Positions 1 through 9,015 of a stretch of DNA of 63,898 bases are shown in pieces; the first letter of the stretch is position 1; each line of letters starts with the position of its first letter. This stretch comes from Oscillospiraceae bacterium (GTDB lineage: Bacteria; Bacillota; Clostridia; Oscillospirales; Ruminococcaceae), in assembly GCA_028689635.1 (NCBI GenBank), contig JAQVCU010000006.1, forward strand, positions 1 through 63,898, read 5' to 3'. The translations under genes were made by a program, and so were the position numbers. The notes below the pieces were generated by a model, which saw only the letters and a program-made list of their open reading frames with translations, searched no databases and was not told the origin of the DNA.

Positions 1-2
1 GG

Positions 3-1154
3 GCCTCCGTGGTGGAGACCGGCCTAAAATATGTGCAGAACGACACCTGCTACCCGGCCCTGTTGGTGATCGGCCAGATGATCGACGCCCTCAACAGCGG
101 GCGCTACGACGTGGACCGCACCGCCCTGATCATCACCCAGACCGGCGGCGGCTGCCGCGCCTCTAATTACATCCATCTTCTGCGCAAGGCACTGAAAAAA
201 GCGGGCTATGGCCGCGTCCCCGTCATTTCCCTCAATCCGGCGGGGATCGAGCAGAACCCCGGCTTTCGCCTGACCGTCTCCATGCTGCGCAAATTTATCG
301 CCGCCGCCGTTTACGGGGACCTGATGATGCTGCTGCGCAATCAGACAAAGCCCTATGAGAAGCGCCCCGGCGAGGCGGACGCCCTGGTGGCCCGCTGGAC
401 GGATTCCCTTTCGGAGGATTTTAACCGCGGCGCGGGCTACCGCCGCCGGGAGATCGAGGAAAACCTGAGAAAGATCTGCCGGGATTTTGCCGCCTTAAAG
501 CTGCGGCCGGTTCAAAAGGTCAAGGTGGGCGTCGTGGGGGAGATCTATGTCAAATACTCCGCCCTGGCCAACAACGGCCTGGAAGATTTTCTGGTGGACA
601 GCGAAGGCTGCGAGGTGCGGGTGCCGGGCCTCATGGGCTTTATCTTTTATTGTTGCGACAACCGCCTGGAGGACGCCCGGCTGTACGGTACCCACCGTTT
701 GGCAGCCTGGGGGGTCGGCTTTTTTATCCGCTATCTGCAGCGGATGGAAAAAAGCCTCATTGACGCCGTAAAAGACAACACCTCCTTTGAAGCTCCCCTG
801 AGCTTTTATGAGATGAAGGACGCCGTCAAGGGCGTTATCGGCTACGGCACCAAAATGGGGGAGGGCTGGCTGCTCACCGGGGAAATGGTGGAGCTGATCC
901 AGCAGGGGGTGCATAACGTCATCTGCACCCAGCCCTTCGGCTGCCTTCCCAACCACATCAGCGGAAAGGGTATGATCCACAAGCTGCGCGATCTTTATCC
1001 GGATTCCAACATCGTCCCCATCGATTACGATCCCAGCGCCACTCGGGTGAACCAGGAGAACCGCATCAAGCTGATGCTGGCCATCGCCGGAGAGCGGATG
1101 GAGCCCGGCGAGGCGCAGGAGGGAACCCCCCCAGAGCCAATTCCGGTGGGATAA
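3..1154 (+). CDS. 2-hydroxyacyl-CoA dehydratase activator-type protein, C-terminal part (5' truncated)
   Basis: The reading frame is open from base 3, so the gene begins upstream of the window; the GTG at 9 is only the first in-frame start codon seen. About 383 residues remain. They match the C-terminal part of the very large (about 1,400 aa) clostridial proteins that fuse a BcrAD/BadFG-type ATPase to DUF2229/HgdB-like regions. Visible family signatures are TQTGGGCRASNY near the start and QPFGCLPNHISGKGM followed by NIVPIDYDPSATRVNQ near the end. Family members are annotated as activators of 2-hydroxyglutaryl-CoA dehydratases or as unassigned (R)-2-hydroxyacyl-CoA dehydratase relatives. The substrate cannot be read from this fragment. 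A hairpin terminator follows directly, so it is not cotranscribed with ylxM. Confidence 0.75.
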   Translation, partial: ASVVETGLKYVQNDTCYPALLVIGQMIDALNSGRYDVDRTALIITQTGGGCRASNYIHLLRKALKKAGYGRVPVISLNPAGIEQNPGFRLTVSMLRKFIAAAVYGDLMMLLRNQTKPYEKRPGEADALVARWTDSLSEDFNRGAGYRRREIEENLRKICRDFAALKLRPVQKVKVGVVGEIYVKYSALANNGLEDFLVDSEGCEVRVPGLMGFIFYCCDNRLEDARLYGTHRLAAWGVGFFIRYLQRMEKSLIDAVKDNTSFEAPLSFYEMKDAVKGVIGYGTKMGEGWLLTGEMVELIQQGVHNVICTQPFGCLPNHISGKGMIHKLRDLYPDSNIVPIDYDPSATRVNQENRIKLMLAIAGERMEPGEAQEGTPPEPIPVG

Positions 1155-1156
1155 GC

Positions 1157-1183
1157 AAAAGGCCGCGGCCAGCGGCTTTTTTT
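1157..1183 (+). terminator. rho-independent terminator after the dehydratase-activator gene
   Basis: Stem GCCGC (1162-1166) pairs with GCGGC (1172-1176) and is extended by A-T pairs; it is followed by seven T. Confidence 0.7.
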
Positions 1184-1310
1184 GCGGAAAAAATCGAAAA
1201 GAAAGAAGCTTTTGCCGCGAAAAAAACAGGCCCTGCCGCGGCTTTGGACAAAACGGCAAAAACGGCGGGGAAACGGCGCAAAATTTGGGGAAAGCTGTAA
1301 AGAAAAAAAC

Positions 1311-1340
1311 TTGACAGGCCATGATCCGCCGTAGTATAAT
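1311..1340 (+). promoter_or_regulatory. sigma-A promoter of the ylxM-ffh operon
   Basis: TTGACA at 1311-1316 and TATAAT at 1335-1340 are separated by 18 bp. Both hexamers are perfect consensus, and the site lies 70 bp upstream of the ylxM start. Confidence 0.85.
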
Positions 1341-1410
1341 AAATTTCGCAGGTGTAAAGCAGTTTTCTTTACATCCTTCGGCATCCAGGGAAGCAGAAGG
1401 AGCGATTGGC

Positions 1411-1773
1411 ATGAAGAATCTGGAAATATCCGTTTTGATGGATTTTTACGGCGATATGCTGACCGATAAGCAGAAAGACGTGATCGAGCTCTACTATGAC
1501 GAGGATCTTTCCCTGGGGGAGATCGCCCAGCATGAAGGGATCACCCGCCAAGGCGTGCGGGATTCCATCAAGCGCGGCGAGGGCCTGCTGATGGAAATGG
1601 AAGAGCGGCTGGGCCTGGCCCGGCGGTTCCGGCAGGTGCAGGGCGCCCTGGCAGAAATTGTACAGTGCGCAAAAGATATTGATTTTTATAACACAGAGTA
1701 TATAAATTCCAAAGAGATCGCCGCCCGGGCAGAACGGATCATCCAGCTTGCGAAGGGGTTGGACAACGGCTGA
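1411..1773 (+). CDS. ylxM: YlxM family sigma-70-region-4-like HTH protein (SRP-associated)
   Basis: This 120-residue protein resembles sigma factor region 4: the segment around DEDLSLGEIAQHEGITRQGV forms a helix-turn-helix. YlxM is encoded next to ffh in most Firmicutes, and the streptococcal homologue is known to bind SRP components; a DNA target has not been established. The start at 1411 is chosen because AAGGAG sits 10 bp upstream at 1396-1401 and the family begins with this MKNLEIS-type N terminus; the longer frame from 1321 would start on top of the -10 box. It is the first gene of the ffh operon, 26 bp before ffh. Confidence 0.88.
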   Translation: MKNLEISVLMDFYGDMLTDKQKDVIELYYDEDLSLGEIAQHEGITRQGVRDSIKRGEGLLMEMEERLGLARRFRQVQGALAEIVQCAKDIDFYNTEYINSKEIAARAERIIQLAKGLDNG

Positions 1774-1799
1774 TCTCGGCAAGGGAATGGGGGGATACG

Positions 1800-3182
1800 A
1801 TGGCGTTCGAAGGGCTTTCCGATAAATTGACAGCGGCGTTTAAGAAGCTGCGCTCCAAGGGAAAATTGACCGAGTCCGACGTGAAGGAAGCCATGCGGGA
1901 AGTTCGCCTGGCCCTTTTGGAGGCGGACGTGAACTATAAAGTGGCGAAGGATTTTATCGCTTCCGTCACGGAGGAGGCCATCGGCGGAAAGGTTCTGGAA
2001 AGCCTTACCCCGGCCCAACAGGTCATCAAGATCGTCAATGAAAAACTGACGGCCCTGATGGGCGCCGAACAGGAACGGCTCCATTTTGCGTCGCTGCCGC
2101 CTACGGTGGTGATGATGTGCGGCCTGCAGGGCTCCGGTAAAACGACCCATTCCGGCAAATTGGCCCTTCATTTCAAAAAACAGGGCAAGCGGCCCCTGCT
2201 GGTGGCCTGCGACGTCTACCGTCCGGCGGCCATCGAGCAGCTGAAAGTAGTGGGCGGGCGCATCGATGTCCCGGTGTTCGAAATGGGCGCGGGGGATCCC
2301 GTGGCCATCGCAAAAAAGGCCCTTGCTTACGCCAAAGACTACGGCCGGGATCTGGTGATCCTGGATACCGCCGGCCGGCTTCATATCGACGAGACCTTGA
2401 TGGCGGAGCTTTCCAACATCAAGGAGGAGGTAAAGCCCCAAGAGATCCTGCTGGTGATCGATTCCATGACCGGACAGGACGCGGTAAACGTGGCCAAATC
2501 CTTTGACGAGACCCTCGGCATCAGCGGCGTCATCCTCACAAAGCTGGACGGCGATACCCGCGGCGGCGCGGCGCTTTCTGTGCGGGCCGTCACCGGAAAA
2601 CCCATTAAATTTGTGGGTATGGGCGAAAAGCTGGAAGACCTGGAACCCTTTTATCCAGACCGAATGGCTTCCCGGATCCTGGGCATGGGCGATGTGCTGA
2701 CCCTCATCGACAAGGCGCAGGAATCCCTTGATAAAGAAGAAGCGGAAAAAACCGCCCAGAAAATGCTGGAAAATAAGTTCGATATGAACGATCTTCTGGC
2801 GCAAATGCAGCAGCTGCGCAATATGGGCCCGCTGCAGCAGGTGCTTTCCATGCTTCCCGGCCAAAAGGCGCAGATCGGCGACGAAGAGACCGAACAGGGC
2901 GAGCGTGAGCTGCGCCGGGTAGAGGCGATCATCGGCTCCATGACCAAGGGGGAGCGGGAAAAACCCGCGGTGATCAATCCCTCCCGCAAGCGGCGCATCG
3001 CCGCAGGAAGCGGTACCCGGGTGGAGGACGTCAACCGCCTGCTCCGCCAGTTTGAGCAGATGCAGAAGATGATCAAACAGTTTTCCAAGCCGGGAAAGCT
3101 CAACAAAAAGATGCGCCGCATGGGCGGTATGCCGGGGATGGGCGGGATGCCCGGGGCCGGCGGAGGCTTCCCCTTCCTGTAA
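1800..3182 (+). CDS. ffh: Signal recognition particle GTPase Ffh/SRP54
   Basis: Ffh binds signal sequences of nascent membrane and secreted proteins and, with the SRP RNA and receptor FtsY, targets ribosomes to the Sec translocon. The 460-residue length is normal. The N-domain is followed by the G-domain with P-loop GLQGSGKTT (108-116), DTAGR (about residue 190) and TKLDG. The M-domain follows, rich in Met and ending in a glycine/methionine tail ([12 protein letters not shown] type). The ATG at 1800 has GGGG upstream at 1790-1793. It sits between ylxM and rpsP, the classic Firmicute order. The SRP RNA gene is not in this window. Confidence 0.97.
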   Translation: MAFEGLSDKLTAAFKKLRSKGKLTESDVKEAMREVRLALLEADVNYKVAKDFIASVTEEAIGGKVLESLTPAQQVIKIVNEKLTALMGAEQERLHFASLPPTVVMMCGLQGSGKTTHSGKLALHFKKQGKRPLLVACDVYRPAAIEQLKVVGGRIDVPVFEMGAGDPVAIAKKALAYAKDYGRDLVILDTAGRLHIDETLMAELSNIKEEVKPQEILLVIDSMTGQDAVNVAKSFDETLGISGVILTKLDGDTRGGAALSVRAVTGKPIKFVGMGEKLEDLEPFYPDRMASRILGMGDVLTLIDKAQESLDKEEAEKTAQKMLENKFDMNDLLAQMQQLRNMGPLQQVLSMLPGQKAQIGDEETEQGERELRRVEAIIGSMTKGEREKPAVINPSRKRRIAAGSGTRVEDVNRLLRQFEQMQKMIKQFSKPGKLNKKMRRMGGMPGMGGMPGAGGGFPFL

Positions 3183-3268
3183 AGGCTACAGGCCTTGATT
3201 TTGGTATTGCCCGGCAAAGTCCGGTTCAATATAAATTTTACAACATAAAAAATATGGAGGTGACAAGC

Positions 3269-3511
3269 ATGGCTGTTAAAATAAGACTTCGTAGAATGGG
3301 CGCCAAGAAAGCCCCCTTCTACCGCATCGTCGTGGCGGATTCCAGATATCCCAGAGACGGCCGGTTCATCGAGGAAGTCGGTTACTATGATCCCACCAAG
3401 GAGCCTTCCGTGGTGAAGATCGACGAGGAGAAAACCCAGAAATGGCTCTCCAACGGCGCTCAGCCGACCGATACCGTAAAAGCTCTGCTGAAAGCAAACG
3501 GCGTACTGTAA
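3269..3511 (+). CDS. rpsP: 30S ribosomal protein S16
   Basis: S16 is a small RNA-binding protein needed for assembly of the 30S 5' domain. The 80-residue product begins [20 protein letters not shown], the conserved N terminus, and carries [21 protein letters not shown]. The start at 3269 has a strong GGAGGTGAC ribosome-binding site at 3256-3264; the ATG at 3254 in the same frame lies inside the spacer and has none. The 86-bp gap after ffh holds a short AAGGC/GCCTT hairpin that may attenuate read-through, so rpsP is probably partly coupled to ffh. Confidence 0.97.
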   Translation: MAVKIRLRRMGAKKAPFYRIVVADSRYPRDGRFIEEVGYYDPTKEPSVVKIDEEKTQKWLSNGAQPTDTVKALLKANGVL

Positions 3512-3533
3512 GTCCGTTTGAGAGGTGCGACAT

Positions 3534-3767
3534 ATGGAAGACCTGCTGATCACCATTGCACAGGGGCTTGTGGAAGACAAGTCCGCTGTGACGGTTAGCG
3601 CTGATGCTCCTCTGGAGGACGGCACCATCGTGTACCACCTCCATGTGGGCCCGGACGATATGGGCAGGGTCATCGGCAAGCAGGGCAGAATCGCCAAGGC
3701 GATCCGCTCTGTGATGAAAGCGGCCGCGACTCGTCAGGAGATGAAGGTAGCGGTCGAGATCGACTGA
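3534..3767 (+). CDS. khpA: KH-domain RNA-binding protein KhpA
   Basis: KhpA (YlqC) is a single type II KH domain of about 77 residues that works with KhpB/Jag as a broad RNA-binding partner affecting cell elongation. Here the RNA-binding loop is GRVIGKQGR (GXXG = GKQG) in the centre of a 77-residue protein. The ATG at 3534 is preferred over the GTG at 3525 because AGAGGTG at 3521-3527 then falls at the correct distance. It lies 22 bp after rpsP, its usual position in Firmicutes. A strong terminator follows. Confidence 0.92.
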   Translation: MEDLLITIAQGLVEDKSAVTVSADAPLEDGTIVYHLHVGPDDMGRVIGKQGRIAKAIRSVMKAAATRQEMKVAVEID

Positions 3768-3786
3768 CCTTTTGGTAGACGAAGAT

Positions 3787-3820
3787 AAAACGGGAAAGTG
3801 GAAGCTTTCCCGTTTTGTTT
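3787..3820 (+). terminator. terminator after khpA
   Basis: Perfect 12-bp stem: AAAACGGGAAAG (3787-3798) pairs with CTTTCCCGTTTT (3805-3816) across a 6-base loop, then GTTTC. It separates ylxM-ffh-rpsP-khpA from rimM-trmD. I saw no clear separate promoter for rimM, so it may be a partial terminator. Confidence 0.8.
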
Positions 3821-3910
3821 CTTCCGGGAAAAACCCACTGTTTTTGTGGAAGCCCCCACGGGGGGACAGCTGCAAAAGCGGCGGAGCTCTGCGGAAGGGA
3901 GAGGCGAAAC

Positions 3911-4426
3911 ATGAAACAGGAGTTTTTGGAGACCGGGAAGATCGTTGCCACCCACGGCGTGGCGGGAGAGGTGCGGGTGTACCCCTGGTGCGACAGCCCG
4001 GATTTTTTGCTGGATTTCGACACGCTGTATCTGGAGAAAGGGAAACGGCCCGTCCAGATCGAAAACGCGCGTCTTCATAAAAATGTTGTGATCCTGAAAA
4101 TAGCCGGGGTGGGCACCATGGACGAGGCCCTGCGCCTGCGGGATAAGATTCTTTATGTCAAGCGCAGCGACGTACCGCTGGAGCCGGGCGAATATTTTGT
4201 GCAGGATCTGATGGGCCTGCGGGTGGTGGACGCCGACAGCGGGGAAGAGTATGGGATCCTCTCCGAGGTGAGCCAGACCGGAGCCAATGACGTCTACCAC
4301 ATCCAAAAGGAAGGCGCGCGGGAGAAACTGATCCCGGCCATTTCGGACGTCGTTGTAAAAACCGACGTGGACGGCGGAGTGATGCTGATCCGCCCCCTGA
4401 AAGGGCTGTTTGACGATGAGGATTGA
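3911..4426 (+). CDS. rimM: Ribosome maturation factor RimM
   Basis: RimM binds ribosomal protein S19 and helps fold the head of the 30S subunit. The 171-residue product has the N-terminal beta-barrel ([19 protein letters not shown]) and the C-terminal PRC-barrel with the typical [16 protein letters not shown] and [18 protein letters not shown] segments. The ATG at 3911 follows GAAGGGAGAGGCG. The 3' end overlaps trmD by 11 nt, implying translational coupling. Confidence 0.95.
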   Translation: MKQEFLETGKIVATHGVAGEVRVYPWCDSPDFLLDFDTLYLEKGKRPVQIENARLHKNVVILKIAGVGTMDEALRLRDKILYVKRSDVPLEPGEYFVQDLMGLRVVDADSGEEYGILSEVSQTGANDVYHIQKEGAREKLIPAISDVVVKTDVDGGVMLIRPLKGLFDDED

Positions 4427-5609
4427 CATTATGACGCTGTTCCCCGGCCTTTGCGATACCGTACTGGGGGAGAGCATCATCGGGCGGGCCAGGGCGGCGG
4501 GAAAGCTGACGGTGTGCTGCCACAACATCCGCGATTACAGCGACGACCCCAAATACCACCGGGTGGACGATACGCCTTATGGCGGCGGGATGGGGATGGT
4601 GATGCAGCCGGAGCCGATCTTCCGCTGCTATCAGGCGGTGCTCTCCCAGCTGGAGGGCAGGCGGCCCCATGTGGTCTACATGTCCCCCCAGGGGAGTGTG
4701 CTGACCCAGAAAAAGGCCCTCGCCCTTTCTAAGATGGAAAACATCGTCATCCTTTGCGGCCACTATGAGGGCGTGGATGAGAGGATATTGGAGGAGATCG
4801 TAGACGAGGAGATCTCCATCGGCGACTATGTCCTTACCGGCGGCGAGCTTCCGGCTATGGTATTGGTGGATACGGTGGGAAGGCTTTGCCCTGGGGTGCT
4901 CTCCGACGAGAGCTGTTTTGAGGAGGAAAGCCATTTTTCTGGGCTGCTGGAATATCCCCAATACACACGCCCGCCCCTGTGGCGGGAGCGCGAAGTGCCC
5001 CAGGTGCTGCAAAGCGGCCACCACGCCAATATCGAGGCGTGGCGAAGGGAACAGTCGCTTTTGCGCACGAAGAAAAAGCGTCCGGATCTTCTGGCCTGGG
5101 CGGAGCTGACCGACCGCGACCGATTGACCCTCCGCGCCTTGGAAGGCGCGCCGGGAGGGGATTCGGCCGAGAAGATGTGGGCCCGTTTTGTCCGCTACAA
5201 CAAACGCTATAAGCGCCGGGGTTATTCGGCCTGGCATTTTTGCAACTGCGAGGAAGACGCCAACGCCCTGGCGGAATTGGTGAAAAAAGGGGTCAAGCGC
5301 GCCACGACTTCCGCCCTGGCGGCCTTTGAGCACGACGGGGAACCGGTGCCGCAGCCGGGGGATCTTTCGGTGATCCTGCGCTGGAACGGGGAAGCCGTCT
5401 GCGTGGTGGAGACCACTGCGGTAACGATCCTGCCTTTTGACGAGGTCACGGCGGAGTTTGCCGCCCTGGAAGGGGAGGGAGACTGCTCCTTGGAGTATTG
5501 GCGGCGGGCGCACGACGCCTTTCTCCGCGAAGAATGCTGCCGGATGGGGCTGGAGTTTTCCACCGATATGCCGGTGGTCTGTGAAGAATTTCGCTTGTTG
5601 ATGAAATAA
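4416..5609 (+). CDS. trmD: tRNA (guanine-37-N1)-methyltransferase TrmD fused to a C-terminal ASCH domain
   Basis: Residues 1 to about 240 are a complete Trm[12 protein letters not shown] start, trefoil-knot SAM site with [24 protein letters not shown] and [19 protein letters not shown] (catalytic Asp in GDYV). It methylates G37 of tRNAs with SAM and prevents frameshifting. Normal TrmD ends near residue 240-250. Here the frame continues without a stop into an ASCH domain of the YhfF type (residues about 254-397): [15 protein letters not shown], a [12 protein letters not shown] loop, [25 protein letters not shown] and a CEEF end. ASCH domains share the PUA-like fold and often touch RNA or modified nucleosides. 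I see no ribosome-binding site before the internal ATG at 5175, so one polypeptide is expected. The ATG at 4416 is chosen over the TTG at 4410 because [10 protein letters not shown] is the family N terminus. Confidence 0.93.
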   Translation: MRIDIMTLFPGLCDTVLGESIIGRARAAGKLTVCCHNIRDYSDDPKYHRVDDTPYGGGMGMVMQPEPIFRCYQAVLSQLEGRRPHVVYMSPQGSVLTQKKALALSKMENIVILCGHYEGVDERILEEIVDEEISIGDYVLTGGELPAMVLVDTVGRLCPGVLSDESCFEEESHFSGLLEYPQYTRPPLWREREVPQVLQSGHHANIEAWRREQSLLRTKKKRPDLLAWAELTDRDRLTLRALEGAPGGDSAEKMWARFVRYNKRYKRRGYSAWHFCNCEEDANALAELVKKGVKRATTSALAAFEHDGEPVPQPGDLSVILRWNGEAVCVVETTAVTILPFDEVTAEFAALEGEGDCSLEYWRRAHDAFLREECCRMGLEFSTDMPVVCEEFRLLMK

Positions 5610-5687
5610 ACCGGCTGCCCGGCCGCCGTGACGGATCGGTCCCGCGGCGGAAAACCGGTGCAGACGACAGAACAACAGAGGGGTTTT

Positions 5688-6233
5688 ATGAAAATTGCGA
5701 TGACGATCTACCTGATCCTGCTTGCCGCCGGCAAGCTTTTGGGCGGCGTGTTGGAGCTTTGCTCCGATACCATGGTGCCGCTTTGGATGATCCTAACAGC
5801 CATGGGCATCGGCGTAGCCGCCGCGGCGATGGCGGTGCGGATGATGCTGCGGCGCGCCACCTCCCGGGGCATCGCCGGTTTTTTTGCCGCGCAGCTGATC
5901 TTGACCCTGTTCACCATTTTCTATATTGCTCTGGCGGTTCCGGTGGATATCACCCTTTTGGATATCACGGTGACGGGAACTTTTTTTGAGGTGTTGGTCA
6001 CGACGGCCTTTTTGCTGATGCAGCTGCGGTATCGCCGTTATATCCGCATTCAGACGGCCCGGGAAGAGCAGGAGCGGCAGGTGGTGGCGGCCACCAGCCA
6101 TCGGGATGAGGACATCCTGCCTGTGGATGTGGCGGAAAGGGCCAGGGGCGCGGCGGAAGGCCAGACGGAGCGCCCGCGCTATGTGTCGGTCAAGCGGGAA
6201 AAGCCCGACCGGGCGGAAAACGCCAAAAAATAA
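5688..6233 (+). CDS. Hypothetical four-helix membrane protein
   Basis: This 181-residue protein is not recognised. The first 130 residues contain about four hydrophobic segments (from about residue 4, about 28, about 64 and about 94). They are followed by a charged cytoplasmic tail rich in Glu, Arg and Lys that ends KREKPDRAENAKK. The ATG at 5688 has GAGGGG at 5679-5684; the longer frame from 5628 has no comparable site. It follows trmD by 78 bp and is closed by a terminator, so it may ride on the trmD transcript. No catalytic motif is visible. Confidence 0.7.
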   Translation: MKIAMTIYLILLAAGKLLGGVLELCSDTMVPLWMILTAMGIGVAAAAMAVRMMLRRATSRGIAGFFAAQLILTLFTIFYIALAVPVDITLLDITVTGTFFEVLVTTAFLLMQLRYRRYIRIQTAREEQERQVVAATSHRDEDILPVDVAERARGAAEGQTERPRYVSVKREKPDRAENAKK

Positions 6234-6245
6234 AATGTCTTTGCG

Positions 6246-6274
6246 GGCCCGGAGCTTTCCGGGCCTGTTTTTCG
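6246..6274 (+). terminator. terminator after the 5688 membrane gene
   Basis: GGCCCGGA (6246-6253) pairs with TCCGGGCC (6258-6265), loop GCTT, then GTTTTTCG. Confidence 0.8.
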
Positions 6275-6296
6275 TCCCCGGTTTTCACCACTTTTC

Positions 6297-6328
6297 CTGT
6301 TTTTTCATACGATGCGGTATGAAAACAG
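6297..6328 (+). promoter_or_regulatory. Inverted repeat overlapping the leader of the 6344 gene
   Basis: TTTTCATAC (6302-6310) and GTATGAAAA (6317-6325) are perfect inverted repeats around a 6-bp spacer, extendable to CTGT/ACAG with a two-base bulge. It ends 6 bp before the ribosome-binding site, so it may be a repressor operator or an mRNA hairpin that gates translation. Confidence 0.5.
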
Positions 6329-6343
6329 AAAAGGAGGGCGCAT

Positions 6344-6703
6344 ATGCTGCAGAGTTTTTTTTGGGTGGCGGCGGCGCTGCTGGCCGCCATCGGCGCGGTG
6401 CATGTGGTCTGCGCGTTGACGGCGGCGGCGTTGGAGCCGAGGGAAAGGACAAGATCGCTGCTGGTGATCCCGCTGGATCCCCGGGTGGAAAATGTCGAAC
6501 AGGTCATCCGCCACGCCCGTTTTGTCTTGGGGCAGCGGCCCAGCGGCTGCCGTCTTGTGCTGCTGGATCTGGGGATGGAGGAAGAGGCGAGGGAGATCTG
6601 CCGGCGGTTTTGCCGGGAGGCCCCGGAACTGCTGCTGGAGGACGAAGAGGGGTTCCTGCGCCTGCTGCAGAGCCAAAAGGGCGGCGCGGCGGAGAAAAAG
6701 TAG
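6344..6703 (+). CDS. Hypothetical small membrane-anchored protein
   Basis: This 119-residue protein has one N-terminal hydrophobic segment (about residues 3-30). A cytoplasmic alpha/beta segment follows, with strands such as SLLVIPLD and CRLVLLDLG alternating with helices, which could be a degenerate nucleotide- or sugar-binding half-fold. I recognise the architecture as a recurrent clostridial unknown but cannot name a function. The ATG at 6344 has a full AAGGAGGG at 6331-6338. It is 89 bp upstream of recD2 and probably in the same transcript. Confidence 0.65.
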   Translation: MLQSFFWVAAALLAAIGAVHVVCALTAAALEPRERTRSLLVIPLDPRVENVEQVIRHARFVLGQRPSGCRLVLLDLGMEEEAREICRRFCREAPELLLEDEEGFLRLLQSQKGGAAEKK

Positions 6704-6792
6704 GCCACCGGCTTGCCTGCGGCGCCAGGATGCGGTACACTGAAGAAGAGAATGCGGCGGAGCTTCCGCCGCAGTGCTTCGGAGGAAAATTC

Positions 6793-9015
6793 ATGGAAGA
6801 AAAACAGATGGAAAAGCTGGAGGGCACGGTGGAACACATCGTGTACCATAAAGAAGATACAGGCTTTACGGTGTTGGAGCTGGCCACCCAGGACGAGCTG
6901 GTGACCGTGGTGGGCGAAATGGTGGATGTGGGAGAGGGGGAAGAGCTCTCTCTTTTGGGAAACTATGTCAATCACCCGAGCTACGGGGCGCAGTTCCGGG
7001 CCGAGGTTTGCCAGAAAAGCCTGCCGGCAACGGCCAACGCCATTTTGAAATATCTTTCCTCCGGCGCCATTAAAGGCGTAGGGCCGGTGTTGGCGCGCCG
7101 CCTGGTGGAGGTGTTCGGCGACGACACCCTGGAAGCCATGGAATCCCATTCGGAATTGCTGACCCGCGTAAAGGGGATCTCGCCCAAAAAGGCGGCGGAG
7201 ATCGCCGCGGAATTCCGGCGCATTTACGGGATCCGCACCCTGATGGCTTTTTTGTCCAAATACCAGATCCACCCCACGATCTGTGTGCGCGTCTGGAAAA
7301 AATGGGGCGAAGCCTCCGGTGAAATGATCAAGGCAAACCCCTATGTCCTGGCCGCGGGGGATATCGGCCTCGGCTTTGAACGGGCCGACGCCATCGCCAT
7401 GTCCCTGGGCTTTGCGCCGGAGGATTCCCGGCGGGCCCGGGCGGGTATTTTGTATGTGATCCGCCACAATCTTTCCAACGGGCACACCTGCCTGCCGCAG
7501 GAGGCCCTGCTCAAGGCCGCAGTAAACCTGCTGAAGACCGACGGTTGGGATCCCGATCCCGACCGCATTCAGGGGGAGGCCGAGATGCTGGCGCGGGAAG
7601 AGGAGCTCATCGCCCGGGAGGTGGATGGCAGGGACTTTTTGTTTTTGCCGGAATATTATCAGGCGGAGCGGTTTATCGCGCAGCGCATTGGGCTGATGCT
7701 CATGGCCCATCCCGATATGGGACAGGACTGCAGCCGCCAGATCGAACTGCTGGAACAGCAACAGGGCATCCGCTACGCGGCGCTGCAGCAAAAAGCGGTG
7801 GCCATGGCCCTCAACAGCGGCGCCTTCATCCTCACCGGGGGGCCCGGCACCGGCAAGACGACGGCGATCAACGCTATTTTGGAGCTGTTGGAGCAGACGG
7901 GGGAGAACGTGGCCCTGGCAGCGCCCACCGGCCGCGCCGCCAAGCGGATGAGCGAGCTCACCGGCCGGGAGGCCAAGACGATCCACCGGCTGTTGGAGGT
8001 GGATTTCCGGGCTGGGGATACTTTGACCTTTAAACACAACGAGCGCAACCCCCTGAAGGCGGACGCCGTGGTGGTGGACGAGATGTCCATGGTGGACACC
8101 ATGCTGTTTTCCCAGCTGCTGCAGGCGATGAAACCAACGGCCCGCATCGTCATGGTGGGAGATACCGACCAGCTGCCCTCCGTGGGGGCCGGCAACGTTT
8201 TGAAGGATCTGATCCAGGCCGACGTGGTGCCCACGGTGCACCTGCAGGAGATCTTCCGCCAGGCGGCTCAAAGCCTGATCGTCACCAACGCCCACACCAT
8301 CGTAGGGGGAGAGTACCCCGACCTTGCCCGCCGTGACAACGATTTTTTCTTTATGCAGGGGGCGAGCTACGAGCAGACGGCGGCCACCATTACCGACCTT
8401 GTGCAGCGGCGGCTGCCCACCCGGTACGGATTTTCCCCTACGGGGGATATCCAGGTGCTTTCTCCCACCCGTCTGGGCCCTTTGGGCACGGGGGAGCTCA
8501 ACCTGCGTTTGCAGCAGGCGCTCAACCCCAAATCCCCCGGGAAAAAAGAGATGAAAAGCATGGCGGCGACCTTCCGGGAGGGGGACAAGGTCATGCAGAT
8601 CCGGAATAATTACGATATCGTTTGGAAAAAAGAGGACGGGGAAAACGGCGTGGGGGTGTACAACGGGGACATCGGCGAGATCCTCGCCATCGACCCCGCC
8701 GCCCAGGGCCTTTTGATCCGCTTTGACGACCGGACGGCCGAGTATTCCTACGACATGGCGGCAGAGCTGGAACTGGCCTACGCCGTCACGGTGCACAAAA
8801 GCCAGGGCAGCGAGTTTGAATGCGTCATCCTGGCCCTGAGCGCCCCAAACCGAAGGCTGTATTACCGCAACCTGCTCTACACCGGCGTCACCCGCGCCAA
8901 AAAGCTGCTGATCCTCATTGGGGATCAGCGGGCGGTGCCCTTTATGGTGGATAACAACCGCAAGACCCTGCGGTATACGGCGCTGACTCCCTTTTTGAGG
9001 GGGGATGTCCAATGA
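6793..9015 (+). CDS. recD2: ATP-dependent 5'-3' DNA helicase RecD2
   Basis: RecD2 is a superfamily 1B helicase acting without RecBC, linked to replication-fork maintenance and DNA repair. The 740-residue product has an N-terminal OB-like region, tandem helix-hairpin-helix motifs (GAIKGVGPVLARRL and RVKGISPKKAAEI), Walker A GGPGTGKTT near residue 350, DEMSMVD near 429, GDTDQLPSVGAG, and the C-terminal UvrD-like VTVHKSQGSEF and LLYTGVTRAKKLL. The start at 6793 is chosen because GGAGG lies at 6781-6785 and the MEKLEGTVEHIVYH opening is the family N terminus. The frame is open further upstream but that part is non-homologous. It overlaps comF by 4 nt. Confidence 0.96.
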   Translation: MEEKQMEKLEGTVEHIVYHKEDTGFTVLELATQDELVTVVGEMVDVGEGEELSLLGNYVNHPSYGAQFRAEVCQKSLPATANAILKYLSSGAIKGVGPVLARRLVEVFGDDTLEAMESHSELLTRVKGISPKKAAEIAAEFRRIYGIRTLMAFLSKYQIHPTICVRVWKKWGEASGEMIKANPYVLAAGDIGLGFERADAIAMSLGFAPEDSRRARAGILYVIRHNLSNGHTCLPQEALLKAAVNLLKTDGWDPDPDRIQGEAEMLAREEELIAREVDGRDFLFLPEYYQAERFIAQRIGLMLMAHPDMGQDCSRQIELLEQQQGIRYAALQQKAVAMALNSGAFILTGGPGTGKTTAINAILELLEQTGENVALAAPTGRAAKRMSELTGREAKTIHRLLEVDFRAGDTLTFKHNERNPLKADAVVVDEMSMVDTMLFSQLLQAMKPTARIVMVGDTDQLPSVGAGNVLKDLIQADVVPTVHLQEIFRQAAQSLIVTNAHTIVGGEYPDLARRDNDFFFMQGASYEQTAATITDLVQRRLPTRYGFSPTGDIQVLSPTRLGPLGTGELNLRLQQALNPKSPGKKEMKSMAATFREGDKVMQIRNNYDIVWKKEDGENGVGVYNGDIGEILAIDPAAQGLLIRFDDRTAEYSYDMAAELELAYAVTVHKSQGSEFECVILALSAPNRRLYYRNLLYTGVTRAKKLLILIGDQRAVPFMVDNNRKTLRYTALTPFLRGDVQ

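Noticed and set aside
6106-6792. Upstream extension of the RecD2 reading frame
   Set aside because: The added residues are non-homologous, cover two other genes in another frame, and a good ribosome-binding site supports 6793.
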